Shown piece by piece: positions 1 through 12,900 of a stretch of 64,000 bases of DNA (position 1 is the stretch's first letter; every line of letters starts with the position of its first letter). This stretch comes from Ligula intestinalis (lineage: Eukaryota; Platyhelminthes; Cestoda; Diphyllobothriidea; Diphyllobothriidae): contig JAYGXS010000004.1 of NCBI GenBank assembly GCA_036362985.1, positions 11,306,078 to 11,370,077 on the forward strand, in the 5' to 3' direction. A program made the translations under genes and the position numbers. Below the pieces are notes generated by a model. It was not told where the DNA came from. It saw nothing but the letters and a program-made list of their open reading frames with translations, and searched no databases.

Positions 1-410
1 TAACAAGAAAACGGTAGAAAGTATTCCCAACAAAGACAGGGGAAGCTGTAATGACCATTTCAACCTTATTAGCCTTCATCAGTCAGCCACACCCAACTCC
101 AAGTTGTATCCTTACCGAGCCTCGAATTCGCGGCCTTTATGATGTGAGTCAAACGCCCTTACCCGTAAGCCCAAAGTCCGTTGTCTTGCCAGTGTAGGTC
201 AAAGGCTATTGACACTCGTTTATGAACGTTCACATGACCGCAAACGGAAGTCATCTGTCCCACTCTGCCTTGGGCCTTGATAGAGGCCCTCTCAGCTATC
301 TGTCTAGTATGAGCTGTTACGGCTGTTAGGGCCGCTGTCAAGGCCGAAGACAGAGTGTGAAAGGTGATTTCCGTTAGCGGTAAAGTGAACGCTCGTCAAC
401 TAGTGAAAAA
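1..410 (-). repeat. tRNA-derived repeat, family B
   Basis: Same family as copies near 12.4, 18.1, 37.4, 39.6, 42.3 and 43.9 kb. Read on the minus strand, a degenerate tRNA-like head (about 118-200, B box-like GAATTCGAGG) is followed by a body and a 3' end at 1-100 containing TCAGTCAG, AATGACCATTTC and a CTTTGTTGGGAATAC-like terminus. The outer half (200-410) is the shared inner sequence AACGTTCA...CGCTAGCGG...CCGCT. No protein is encoded; the ORF here is a shadow. Confidence 0.65.
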
Positions 411-541
411 GATACTTTATATCTGTTGCCCAATTTGTTATACTGAGCTCACAGAACGCAAGTAGAAGACCTGACACGTTTTTCCGTGATATTTTTTCAT
501 TGAATCATAGACCAGTGGGATGGGTTTGGCTTATCAGCATA

Positions 542-920
542 TTTAGTTGACCCAATTGTGAAAATTCTCGCGGCCTTTGGCGGGATTCGAACCCACATAA
601 CAGAGTGGCCTTTTTAGCCAAGCCAACGCTCCACCCACTTGCGCTACGAAAGTCGCGCTTCACACCGTGAGTTTAATCACACCTGGATTGATATTACTCG
701 CCCAACTTTTCCGTTCACATGGAATCCACCAATGCGGGACAGCAAGTGGACTGCCTAAGCAGGATTTCCTAAGCAATCATCTAGAATTCACCAGAATGAC
801 TACAAGGCTAACGTTATTATTAAGTTGGGTAGAGCGTTGGCTTGGATAAAAGGCCACTGTCCTATGCGGGTTCGAATCCAGCCGAATGCCGCGAGCTTTT
901 TCACATTTGGGTCAACTAAA
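542..920. mobile_element. Foldback element with inverted tRNA-like heads, family A
   Basis: Termini TTTAGTTGACCCAA and its inverse GGGTCAACTAAA bound about 380 bp. Each end carries about 100 bp of tRNA-like sequence, minus strand at about 571-652 and plus strand at about 820-895, roughly 85% alike by eye as inverted copies. B box-like GGTTCGAATCC is present in both. The A-box ends face inward and the B-box ends outward. The inner 190 bp is shared with the 40.1-40.6 kb copy. Non-autonomous, Pol III-type ancestry inferred. Confidence 0.75.
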
Positions 921-925
921 TTAAC

Positions 926-3775
926 TTAATTTGCCCAACCAGCTTATCAGAATATACTTTGAGGTTCTCCACTTGCTTTCTGTAAGATAAACCAGGTTTT
1001 AAGTCTCTTCAGATGCTTATGCGCTTGCTTTATTGCCGGCAGAACTTGAACAAACTTTAAACGCTGGTCTACCTTTTTTTGTGGAAACTTTAGAGACCAG
1101 TGCGATTGATTTTGTTCTGCTTTCCGCATGTCAATAAAGTGGGCTTTGGGCAATCCCACTTCAGCTCGTTAATCTTTCGGCCAACCCCGTTTTATTATAT
1201 GTCCTTCCCTAGTGGCAGACTACGAGGTGGGGTTAGGGAGGGATTTCTGGCAACAGAGGTGACATAAGTAGAGCATGACGCAATTGTTACAGGGGCTGCC
1301 TCTGCTACTATCAGCCGCATTTCTACCTGCTAGCTTGATCTGGCGAACAACATAGGAGTGTCCAGTTAGTGTTTTCGCGTTCTCTACGTGTTATCGGGCA
1401 GATGGTCCGTAAAAAATATCCCAGATTTAAACACAGGGAAGAGGTATTTTGAAGTACTTTGGCAAATAGTTCGCTACTCTGGCTGCCTTGCATGGATGCC
1501 TAAACATCATCTTTAGGGATAAATTTGAAAAAAACCAAAGGCCGTCAGTATAATATGAAAGTTTGATTTCAAAATGAAAGGACTTCAACCGGGTCGGTAA
1601 ATTTCTTACGATGTTTTAGGGTCCCGAAATATATGAATCGAAGATGAAAAACACAGCCGAGGCATTGCATGGAGGCAGTTAAAGACGTGATGAATCTTAA
1701 GCTAAAATTTGTCGGAGTCTAAAAATACAAGCAAAGGAGAAATGTATACATGACAAAAAAATTTTAAATGGGGAAGCTAATGCTTGCATTTTCCATTCGA
1801 AGGAATATAATTTGCAGTGGAATACAATAAGTACCCAGTAGTGGGCTATCACAGTATTCGAGTGCACTAGGTCTGAAAACATTGTAGGGAAGTAGCAATA
1901 ATGACGCAAACGGTATTTATGAAAAGAAAAAAACGGAATTCAATTCCTAGCATTAAGAGGGTACTTGTTCTAAGACACTTCTTCTAAGGGTCTTGTAATT
2001 CCACGCATGCATGCAGTTTCCAAGTTAACGTTATGATAATCAGTCAAAGGATTAATCATATTTTGTTGAAACAGGCAATGCTGCTTCCATTTAAAGTATT
2101 TTACTCTGGATTACTTAATAAGATTATGCCAAATTAAGGTGCCGTAAGGAATTTTATATAAAGACACAGAGCGGCCGAATAGAGCAAGGCAATAAATTGT
2201 AACATATGCTGCCATATTTACGAGTCTTTTCTATGACACAAAACGGTAGCAGTACGAGGAGGACTTCAGGTTTACTTGCTTGTTTACCAAGCAAGACACG
2301 CTGCTAAAGGTTTTCATATGCAGAAAAATTGCTTTTGCATTGGAGCTATCACTTTATTAGAAAATCCAAAAAGGCAAAGTAGTTATGGCCAATTCCACAG
2401 CCAAATGTTGCGTAGACTTTAAAAACAGAGAGCACTTTTGCTGACTATCTGGTAATACAATTATAGACGCATTAGGGAGTCTGGTAAACCACCAACCATC
2501 TAGTACTTAATTGTAATCGTAGGCAAAATTATTTCAAAATCCGGAAGTGGTAACCTTTTACACCTAAGAAAAAGAGGGTAGGGTTTTAATAGTGGCAACA
2601 CTAAAAACCTGGGCTACGATATCCCAATAGTGATGCCTTATTCGACTCAGAGTTTCTAAAACTTTCCTTCCAACCAACTCACACCAATGACTAGAATGTA
2701 CTAAGTCTGTTATACATAGCTTATTACCCAACAGAAGCCAGCAGATTAATACCTAGCTCAGTTAGTTAAGAAGGGGTGTCCCGAACTTTTGGCATCCCAA
2801 TAGCACACTCACAGTTTCTAAAGTAATGCATTTTGCAATTATTTTACAAACACATTTCTTTTGAATTTAAGAACAGCTTCTAGCCCACTTGGCATCGGAT
2901 GACTAAGATTCTGGCGGGTTTCTAAGGGATCTCTCTCCAGGATTCCAGCAAGGATCCCTCCAATCCAGCATCACTAGTAGTAGCAGAAAATTTATCCTAA
3001 AAGATAGCACAACTTCATTTGTTGTGTTTGGCGGATGTAACAGTTCATACGAAGATTCATCGGAGAAGCCAACTTATTTTCTGTCGTATTCAGTCCCCTG
3101 CTGACCATATTACAAAAGGTCATCTTATCTTTGATGTTTTCTGTAAGTCTATGGAGTTCCCTTCTCTGATAGGCGGTAACGCCCAAAATTGCATGCAACT
3201 ACATGCGAGCACTGGACTCTTTAGGCCGTTAGTATTGTATATATGCTTGTGCAGAGAAGTAGATTTCAACTGACTGAATCGCGATACATTCAGTGGCCTT
3301 GCTGACACTGAAACCTTTGGAGGCAAAAGGCGTGCTTGATTTAATTTACTGAATTTAGGCTATTATACTATTAGCCTTTATTGACCAGAGGCTACTATTT
3401 CCTGTCCAACATCCCTTCTTAGCAATATATTTGGGCCATAAAGTGTATAATGCAGGGTTTTCAGATTTTCTACGTCGTACATTATCAGCATAAAAAATTG
3501 TGCCAAAAGCGAAGGGACAAACGGCCTCCAGATAGCAAATTACTTCTTTTACCGCTGAATTTTCCTGCCCTCTTCGTATAGCTCAGCCTGAAAATTCTGA
3601 CCGTAAAAAGTATCAAAAAAACTGTGACCAATATGGCATTTTGGAATCGGTAAAAAACATTACAGTATTGCCCGGGGGTATACCGGAGCGCGCACCATAC
3701 ATCCATGGCATGCCAATTTTTAGAATATCTACTTGAATGTACCAACAACGCTAGATGTGCCAACTTCCAGCTTAC
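926..3775. other. Non-coding, presumed dlg intron
   Basis: AT-rich, no supported exon. About 2795-2850 shares a block (CACAGTTTCTAAAGTAAT...CATTT.GCAATTATT) with the mariner-like remnant at 22.35-22.65 kb, so a decayed copy of that element probably lies at 2740-2990. The short ORFs (for example 947-1159, 3019-3273) show no recognisable motif. Confidence 0.55.
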
Positions 3776-3977
3776 TTTTATAGTCTGTAATTAGACTTTG
3801 CCGAAGAGAGGCACGCTCGTTTTTGACCAGAACCAGAAGTGCAAAGTCGCCGGCTGATTGAAGGGCATTCACTGCTTCCTCGTGAGTGACCTCATCCAGG
3901 CAGATGCCGTTCACGCGCACAAGACGATCTCCGATGGTAAAACGCCCGCTTGTATCAGCCACGCCTCCGGGGGCAAT
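3776..3977 (-). CDS. dlg: dlg exon: second half of PDZ2
   Basis: 202 nt, acceptor CCTCTTCAG| at 3978 on, phase 0 in. It encodes IAPGGVADTSGRFTIGDRLV, RVNGICLDEVTHEEAVNALQ and a final strand FALLVLVKNERASL, then RQSLITDYK. His at the start of helix B (VTHEEAV) marks a class I PDZ. The donor TATAAAA|GTAAGC gives phase 1 out; the open frame runs on to a stop at 3729, and a weaker GT there cannot be excluded. The following exon, which should lead towards PDZ3, was not found in positions 1-3775 and is probably outside the window. Confidence 0.9.
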
Positions 3978-6900
3978 CTGAAGAGGAACAGCAGTAGCTT
4001 CTGTTGAATCAAATCGCCTAGTTTATTCTCGGAGGGATATTATTTTTTATATATTTTGCCGGATTTTAATATCAAAAACAATCGCCCAGAGTTTGGTATG
4101 GTGGGTCCATGTGCACATAGTCAAAGTTTCTAATTTTCCAGGCAAAAAAAAGTACAGAGGCACATCTATTTTGGGCGGATTTGAATTTCGTTATGACAGG
4201 CAATTCTGTATATCATGAGATTTTAGCCGAAAATTTGAAATGCATTTTCGATTCAAGAATATTACGCAAGCACAATGGCAGTACTGCTTATCGTGAAAAT
4301 TCACTTTAATATATTTTACACAAACCAGTCTTTCGGCTTTTGAGTGGGCTCATTTTTGACCGCTGCAAAATGTGTGTTATATAGCGGCTGAAAAGGTATG
4401 CATTTTTCACCTGTATTTTCACTGCTATTATCAATACGTTATAGACCAAATGCACAAAAATATTGTTTCTTGTAGTCCTTGGTATAAAATTGCGCGTTTT
4501 TCAAACTGGAACCTTAAAGGAGAATTGTCTAACGTTTTTAAAATAAATTCCTCATCATGAGATTGTGTATCACCATGAAATGCACATTTTATAAAGTAAC
4601 GCACCTGTCTTTTTATTGGTGCTGCCTATAAATTATCTAGCTTTGTGCACAAATATAGCAACCTTTTATTTGAAGTATATGACTCCGTTTTTAAACTGTA
4701 AAGAAATCTTTACTTATCTCAACACGAAGTGTATATCACGCGTAGTTTGGAGACCTTGAATTAAAGTGTTAAGGTTGGGAAGGTTTAAAATGATTCGGCA
4801 ATAGAGAAACTATTTGAATATTAAAAGACGCCTTTTTCAAATATACAATTTCATGAGTGTATAGTTTTTAATCTAATGATTACAATAATAATGTGCTTTT
4901 TATGCACTAAAATTAGCCTAATGAGAACAGTGAAAATCAATCAAAAAATTACTTTTACTTTAGTAGTCATTTTTACACAGTAGAATCTGAAAAATACTTC
5001 AGAAATTCGAATGACATTTCAAAAGAGGGGGAATCAAGTGTACATTTTTCATAAGTTTGTATAATAGTATGCCCTTTCATCTGGTTTCTTATTCCTAATC
5101 ATATTCGTAATACATCAATGCTGATTTTATCGTCGTTCTTATGTCCGACAGTTGTAATTAAAAAGCTCGTAATGAGATGGGGTTTCTTTAAGTGTATTAG
5201 CAGCGAGAACTGCGATAATAGTCCTTCCAAGTTTATAATTGACCACAGTGGTTTAATTTGCAAAGGACTTAAATCGTTTCCGATTACCAAATAGATAGAA
5301 ACTATAAAATGCTTTAGACTGGAACGCAGTTGTCTCTCTATTCAACCCCTTTTGCATTTTGTATCATTAATTTCAGTATTAAACGAATGCTACCTGAAAA
5401 TGATCGGAATGTTTATTTATTTCTTTATGCGTCTACCACTACTTAATTATGCTTAAATTAGCACATTGTATGCTACATAATCTTCAGTAAGTTAATTCCC
5501 TGCAGTAGGCTATATTGCGACCAAAAAAGTCGTTGTGAGATAGTACAGGAATTCCCCACACATTCTCTGTTTGCTTTCGGTGGGTATAATACTTCAGGAG
5601 TTTTCTTTTAGGATAAATAAGTAGCATTTTTTTAAATTTTTTATATTTTTACCTTTACTTTTGAGTGCACAGTTAAAAGGCGAAGAGCATGGGGAATATC
5701 TCTCAGAGTGCCAAATATAATAATATAATTAAGAGGTTCTTGAAATTTTTACCCAGTTTTACTTTTTTGCAGTGTTAATTGGGGTATTGTGTTTCGCAGA
5801 TATTTGATATTCAAAGACTGACTGTACATTAATTTTATTTGTAATATAAATTAGATCATAGCATATTGTGAATGAAATGACTAAAAAAGGTGGACAACTT
5901 TCAATACATTTTAAGCTGCTGGTAAAGTGCACTTGAGACACAAAACGGTAATTTTTAGCTTTAGCAAAGAAGCCATGCAATTAAAATCTGACATTTTCGC
6001 ACGATCTTGTGTACAGATAAGTGGAAACCAGTTGGCTTTCTTACACTGATTCGTTTCAACATATGAAGCGCTTTATGTTAATCTGCTGATATTTTCTGAT
6101 AAAACATGGGTTATTGAGCCCTCTGTTAATGTTATCTAGGATAATTTAGGGACTATTCGCAAGTACTTAACGACGGTGCAACTAGGTACAGTCTTGATCT
6201 GGCCGATAAATGGAAGAATTTGCACCTGAAGCCCAGCATTCTGTAACGTATTGTAAAGAGAGCAACTTCATTTGAAAAAAGTCTGCATTGCAATTCCATC
6301 TTAATTCTCCTTCCAACAAAAACCCTTCTCGGAAGATTAACCTTGGTGGTTCGTGTTCTTCGGGGTCAAAGTGGTGGTCTGATGGAGTTGCGCGATGCAC
6401 TGGGTACCAGCGTCTTCCACTTGAACGGGTACTGCACATTCCTATCGCACGTTAAGTGTGCGACAGAAGTGAGCTTTCCTTACGGTTCGACAGATTCCAA
6501 CTGTGATTCCAGTTACAGGCACTTCGTAGGCTATAGGAGAATACGGTTTTTATTTATTTTGGATATGTTTGTTAGCTTCCGCAGGTTCTCTGTGGCCTTC
6601 AATGGGATTCATTTGAGCTGCTGCCACTGCTTCCAAAGTCGAAGGTTTTTTCGACATATTCTGTCGCATATTATCTTTATTATTTTTTTAATGCACTGGT
6701 CCTATACCTCATTGTATTTCCTTTCTTTATGAAAAGCAGTTGGAGATAGCGGCAGGTGTCCTGTAACTGGGCCCGCTTTCACAGAAATTAATGCAAATAA
6801 AAGCTGTCAGTCCCTAAAGTGCAGCTGTATTTATATTTCCCTCTTCCTTCCGTGATATTCTTATCCCCAGCAACGCGGCATATACCTGTTCCTATACCCT

Positions 6901-9900
6901 GTGTAGTCAATTCGGTGTATGCAAAATGGGGAAGCTGTGACTTCTTCTCACGAAAACACACATACCTTAAAAATAGGTCATAGCCATAAAGCGAACCGCT
7001 CTATTACACTCTTGGGACGCGGACACACGATTCTCGGTCATTTTGTTCGAGTCTAGCGGATAAAATAGATAAAATAGGAGGTTGTCGGCATTTTTTGAAT
7101 TCGTTTGAGGTGATGATGGATCCGAGTTTTTTGTGCACACAGACAGTTGTCAGACAATGGCATACAGTTACATCCTGTCATATTAGTTATTTCATCTCCT
7201 CCAGAACAAAAGGGTTCTTTTGAGTATAAAGACATCAATTATCCTACATTCGATAAAAACAACTGAATGGTTGTAATGGAATTAATTGCTATGAGGGAAC
7301 TGCATACTCAGTGGATATTGCGGAAGGCTTAAATAAATCGTCCGGAGCACTCGTAGTCTAGGTAGAGAGGAAGAAGGTACTCCTATCCGCGGAATCGTAT
7401 TTTTATTCGTCTGAGCTTTCGAACTCTTAATCTTTCTCATCGTCAGAGCTAAAAGCGTCAATGAAACCCAAGCAAAATTTATACGAAGAAGGGGCCGATC
7501 AACCACTAGTGACGTCAGTCCAGCGATGCCTGTGTTGGGTGATGAATGCCGGTGCCAATTTATCGATTTATCGATCTTGCGCTGGCATACATCGCCCTGC
7601 GCAGGCATCGCCGAGCTAAAACACTGGTAGTGAATTCAAGTCTGCTCATATAACTGTAACTTGTTTTTCCTGCATGCTTTTTTCTCTGTCGATGGATTAC
7701 ATTAAGAATTAGAAAGCTCAAAGAAATAAAAGGTTAAATCTGGTGATCTGCTTCAACTCATAGCCTGTAGGTCATACGTAAAACAATTCAGCCGAGTAAA
7801 TATTGGAAAAAAATATAATCCACACGATTAGTTTAAGACTCTGAACACTGTATTGCATTAACATAATTATTGACTAAACAGGCAACACAGGTAGCAATAC
7901 AACCGAAAATGCGAGTCCCAGGAAATAATTGAGAAGGAGAAAACGACTCGATCGCTGGGACTTTATTTTAATTCGTCTGACGTTTCGGAATCCGTCACCA
8001 ATTCTCAGATTGCGGCACATTAGACGAGACCCGGCCAAACATTCAAATTTGATGAGGCCGAAATTCTCGCAAGAGGTGACAACTGATTGGGCCGAGAATT
8101 AGTGGAGTTATTATTCACGGGGCCCCAATCAATCAACAAGTGCAACGATTTACCCAATCCATATTGGTTACTGAGACTAAACTTGGCCAAAACAAGTCGC
8201 CGCTCGGGGAACAAGCAGGACACCACATCATCGTATGCCAACACCGCAGGACCAGATGGTAATTGCTGATGCAACAAATCAGCGCACACTCAAGGCAATT
8301 ATCGACTTTTTCTGCACTATTAAATCTTACGGCAAAACCCTGTGCACAAACAAACTATTTTCTGCTACTGCTCTGTGAGTGCGTCTTTGATGATGAATCC
8401 ATGGCGGATTTCGAAACGTCAGAAGAATAAACATATTAACCCGGCGACCAATTTCTCTTTACTTCTTAACACAGGTAGTATCAAAAAGCTCAGATACGCG
8501 TTTCGCCGGTATTCTCGAAAAACTGCATGGGTTCTGGCTCAGCATGCCCCGTATATTATAGATATAAGTTATACAATTCCAGTCTACTCCCGTAAACCCT
8601 TGAATATACTGATTTTTGCCTAGTCTAAAACTAAGTTTGGAAACCATTGAACAGCTCAGATTTTAGAACGTGATTATATATTAAAAAATACACAGGCCAT
8701 TCTTGGCGATCCACTGATGCATTAGACCCCGCACCTTCGTGTAGCAGGGGCCGAATGCGCGAAAAACACGTTTATGGACTTCTAGCTGGTAACCATGCTG
8801 CCAATATGGTAAATAATCGCATTAGGGATGTTAAATTTCTGTCTCTTGGCAGCTGGTTGATCTTATTCGGTTACCCCACAGTTACTAGTAGTCTTCAGCC
8901 TTAATATTCATATCGCATAATGACCTACACCGATAACAACTTGCATATACCAATCTTATCCGCGTAAAAAGTACTTTCTGTGAGAATGAAAAAGGTAAAG
9001 CTTTATTAGGACACCATTTCCTGCAGGATTAATGCAATCATAGAGTACCAACTGTTTCTGAAAGTACCCATACATGCAAAATGCTCGCTGTTTTGCTGGC
9101 AAGCAGGAGTGCACAGGCAAAAACTGTCTGTCGATACGAATGCAAGATATTTATGGGCTTCTAGTGTTTAACTGGAACACTTGGTGCAGCCACCCTGAGA
9201 GACAAGATGCTAACTTAGGGAAGGTAAGTAAGAAATGAATTCGATGTATCGGTGGACAGCAGCTAGGGAATCTGTTTTGGCTCTTGAGTCAAAACAACGG
9301 TGAAGTTTTCTCCAAACCACAGGAAAGGGAAAATGAATGGAGGCGAATATTTACATCTCATATAGAGAATAAGAAAGCACGAAAATCATTGGAATCCTGG
9401 TTTTATTCGTCTGAGCTTGATTGATCGAATCCTGGGCCTCCGATGAGAACATAGTCAATCGATTAATCGATCTGGCGCCAGCACACCCTGCCCTAAATAG
9501 GCACCACTTGGCTGACATCATTCGTGGTTGATTGGCATCTGCCCCTATTACTTATGCTTGTTTTTCTTTTCTCGCAGACACTCTTGCCTCTGACGCTCGA
9601 CTTCAGCAAGAGTTTGGAAGCCCAGACAAATAAAGCCATTATTTCGGTGACCAAAATGCCTTCTTCTTTTCTACCTAAAAGTGAAAATTAAAGGATTGCC
9701 CCGTTCAGTTCCAAGAACGGCCTTCCAGGGGNNNNNNNNNNACCGCATAAGCTGCGAACTGCTGGATTCATGGCTCGCTGGCCCACACTCAATTAACAAG
9801 CGCAAGAAATTGCCGTTACCTTACTCCGCACTGAGGCACTGCCTGTTTAAGCGAATCAGTCACGTGACATAAGCCGGGCCCTGCAAAAACTTTGACAACA

Positions 9901-12900
9901 GCGAGCAAAACTGTCGCGCAATTATAAAGCCTGCATTCAACACGGACAATGAGAATTCGAACTGCCGAGCCATCACCATACCAATTATGACCCCAAACGG
10001 TGGTCACAGGAGCTGATACTTATGGTGCGCATAAAGGTGGCCCCTAAAAAGTACGAACTATGGTATAGATGCGTACACCGATCTGTCAGAGGGCCCACTT
10101 GTCCCTCCATATTGCCATTGGAGCCCTCCCTTGAGCCGCCACCGCGAGGCGGCTAGGATACCACGAACGTACGAAATATAAATACCGCGCAATCTGTTCA
10201 GCTATCACCCAACCTGGGCATGTATCACTATTCCACGGTATCTTATGAATAAGGAATCCAGACAGAATCAAAAACTTCAGGCAAATAAAATTCTTATTTC
10301 ATAAATCGCATCTTCTATTTCTGGAGTGACTTCTCAGTAATTCCTTTCGCCAGGTTGTGTATGTGCATTATGACTATATTGAAACTTTCAACGCTCTGCT
10401 TACTTTTAGCTTGAAGTGGGCCCTCTCTGCCACAGAATTAACCGCAGCGAAATCCCGCAGTATGCTTTTATCTGCGAAGGCAACCATCACTTCAATTATA
10501 AATAAATGATATGTTATGCCATAAACACCAGTTCTTTCAACGCAAGACTGGGTTTTCAAATAATGAGGGGTCAGAAATCCTAATTGAAATTGTTTTACCC
10601 GTTCAGAATCTCATTAGTCAAGGTCCTATATAGGAACCGAAATATAAGGTCTATTTCGAGGTGGATAGATAGGCCTACCACTGACACGTGAATATCCACG
10701 ATCACTATTGTCTTTTACTAGGATGACAGCTTCACCAAGGCAACCTGTGTTCATTAAATTAAAAACCTCAACGGGTGGTAGTAGGGAATGTTTGGCCGAA
10801 AGTAAATTGCCTGTTGGATTTCCATAAATAACTCCCCCCGCCAATAACTTCTATTCTGGTTTGAGTTTTACCCTGATATGAAATTCAAAGGTCTTAAATC
10901 AAAAATAAAGTGGTGCTTTTGTTATAACTGTGACGAACCGATCTTATATATGCACAGAAACATGGACTAGATTCGTATTTTCCAAAGTACGTTATATGCA
11001 CAGAACATTTATAACAGGCGTTTGGCCAAACACGATACACGACCCTAACGCGCCAGTAAAACAAATGTCTCCCTAGGAAGGTTCATTTTTTATTCCAAAA
11101 AAATGCTTGCATCCGCTTAATCAAAAATAACTGATTAAGTGCACAGAAACCGTTTCTAACGTTTCTTCTTTTAGCTACGAAATTTTTATTCTATTGGCAA
11201 AAGAGAGGTTTTGAAACAGGGGAAATATTTTAACTTCTAATTCTGGTTTAACCCAAGTCAAAAGTCTTTTGAAGTTGAGCAAGATAAGAAATGATTTGTC
11301 AGAAAGGTTTGCTGGGAAAAGGGGCGATCATGTGAGAAAATGAACACTGAGAGACTAAAAACGGATTTTCATTATATAAAAGGAAATAGCTCTATTTGTG
11401 GGGATTTTGATGTTCTTTGTTCCTCAAAATATAAGATGTCTTCAAAATTCAGCTCTTGCTTACCTGAGTTATGAAGATTCCAGAATCGCCTTCAATATAC
11501 TGACTGTCTCGTCCGCCGGCAATGCTGAACCCAAAGCCGTTTCGGGTACCCCGAACTAAAGGAACCTCGATGATGACGGGTCCGGGAGATGGCATGGGCA
11601 GCGGACGCCTTGGCAGGGATCTAGATGAACTTGACTGATGCGATCGATAAGTCGAATTGTTTAGGTAGTCACTGCGAGCCAATCGGCCATGTGTGTTTAG
11701 GAGCTTTTCGTGTCGATAAGGACTCCGGGAAGCCTCGTTACTTACGCTGTAACCGGGAAGAGAATGCAAACGACGCTCAAAAAAATAAAAAGAGCACACT
11801 GTCATTTTACCTCATGAATGGTTCAAAGGCTTTAACTCGACACTCTTAATAGTTTAGCGTTACAGCATCTCAATAAGGCGGCTCGATTTGTGCTTATCCG
11901 CCATAAACAAGCCATCGTGAGCAAACTAAGCAATGTCCGCCTATATTTGCAAGTCACTTAAGCCTTAGTTACAAGTCTTAGGTGGAATCAAGGAAGACAA
12001 TGGACACCGAAATTGCCTTTTCTGCCATTAGCTAATGATAGCAAATCCTGCGTGTAAATTGCCTGAAATACAAACCCGCAATCTTTTGGTCTTGGAGTTT
12101 TCAGTTTATATGGTGAGAGTAATAAGAAATGCCTTTAAAAACCTATGCTATGTGCAATCATGGGTGTATCGTTAATCTAACACTCTACCATGGAGCCATT
12201 CAACCGTTATTTTGTCGGCTAACCTCGGGAATAAGGTGAGAGTGTGAAGCTCAGCGTTCTAGTTTTGTAACCTTTATGTCCCATTGTCTTTCTTGCTTTT
12301 GTCGGTTCCACTTCATAATCCTATGATAAAAATCACTTTGTTAATGCCTACGAGGGTTCTTAAGTCAGGTCCAGAGCACAGCTGGACGTATATGTTCCGT
12401 AAAGAGATCCAGAAACGCAACACTGCCATTAATATATACAAATATATAGGCAGAAGGACATTCCCGACAAAGAAAATGGAGCCTGGGATTACCATTTCTG
12501 GATTATAAGCCGTCATCAGTTAGTCGTACCCAGGTGGTTTCAAACGCGAGCCTCGAATTTGTGGCCTCTCTGATCAGAATCAAACACTCTAACCACAGAG
12601 CCACGAGCTTGCTGTCTTGCCGGTATTAGATGCGGAATATACAGCAGCAGATACGAGTATCTGCTAATCTACCAATATATGTATAAACGACGAGCGCATG
12701 GCGCAGTTGCATGAGCCTTGTACATATAAACAAAAACAACGTATATGTGTACAGTCTTGAGCAGCAGCTATTCTAGATTACCTCTCTTTGTGTCATTTAA
12801 CATTCTTCTCATTTACTTATCTGTGCATAAAACATCTCTATCGGGGCTGCCTGGCCTTACTGTCTGTACTCTAAGGCGGTCTGTGCTAAAACTGACGTAA

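Larger units (their letters stand above)
3978..11463 (-). other. dlg intron inside PDZ2
   Basis: 7.5 kb intron holding PLE fragments at 7.33-9.88 and 10.26 kb (listed separately) and a 10-N gap at 9732-9741. The rest (3978-7330 and 10.3-11.46 kb) is AT-rich with no feature I can support. A plus-strand open frame at 6343-6732 and its minus counterpart lie in a GC-richer patch but show no family motif. Confidence 0.6.

Noticed and set aside
6343..6732. 129-codon plus-strand ORF as a gene
   Set aside because: No domain, the second half is Phe/His/Ile-rich low-quality sequence, and an opposed ORF covers the first part.
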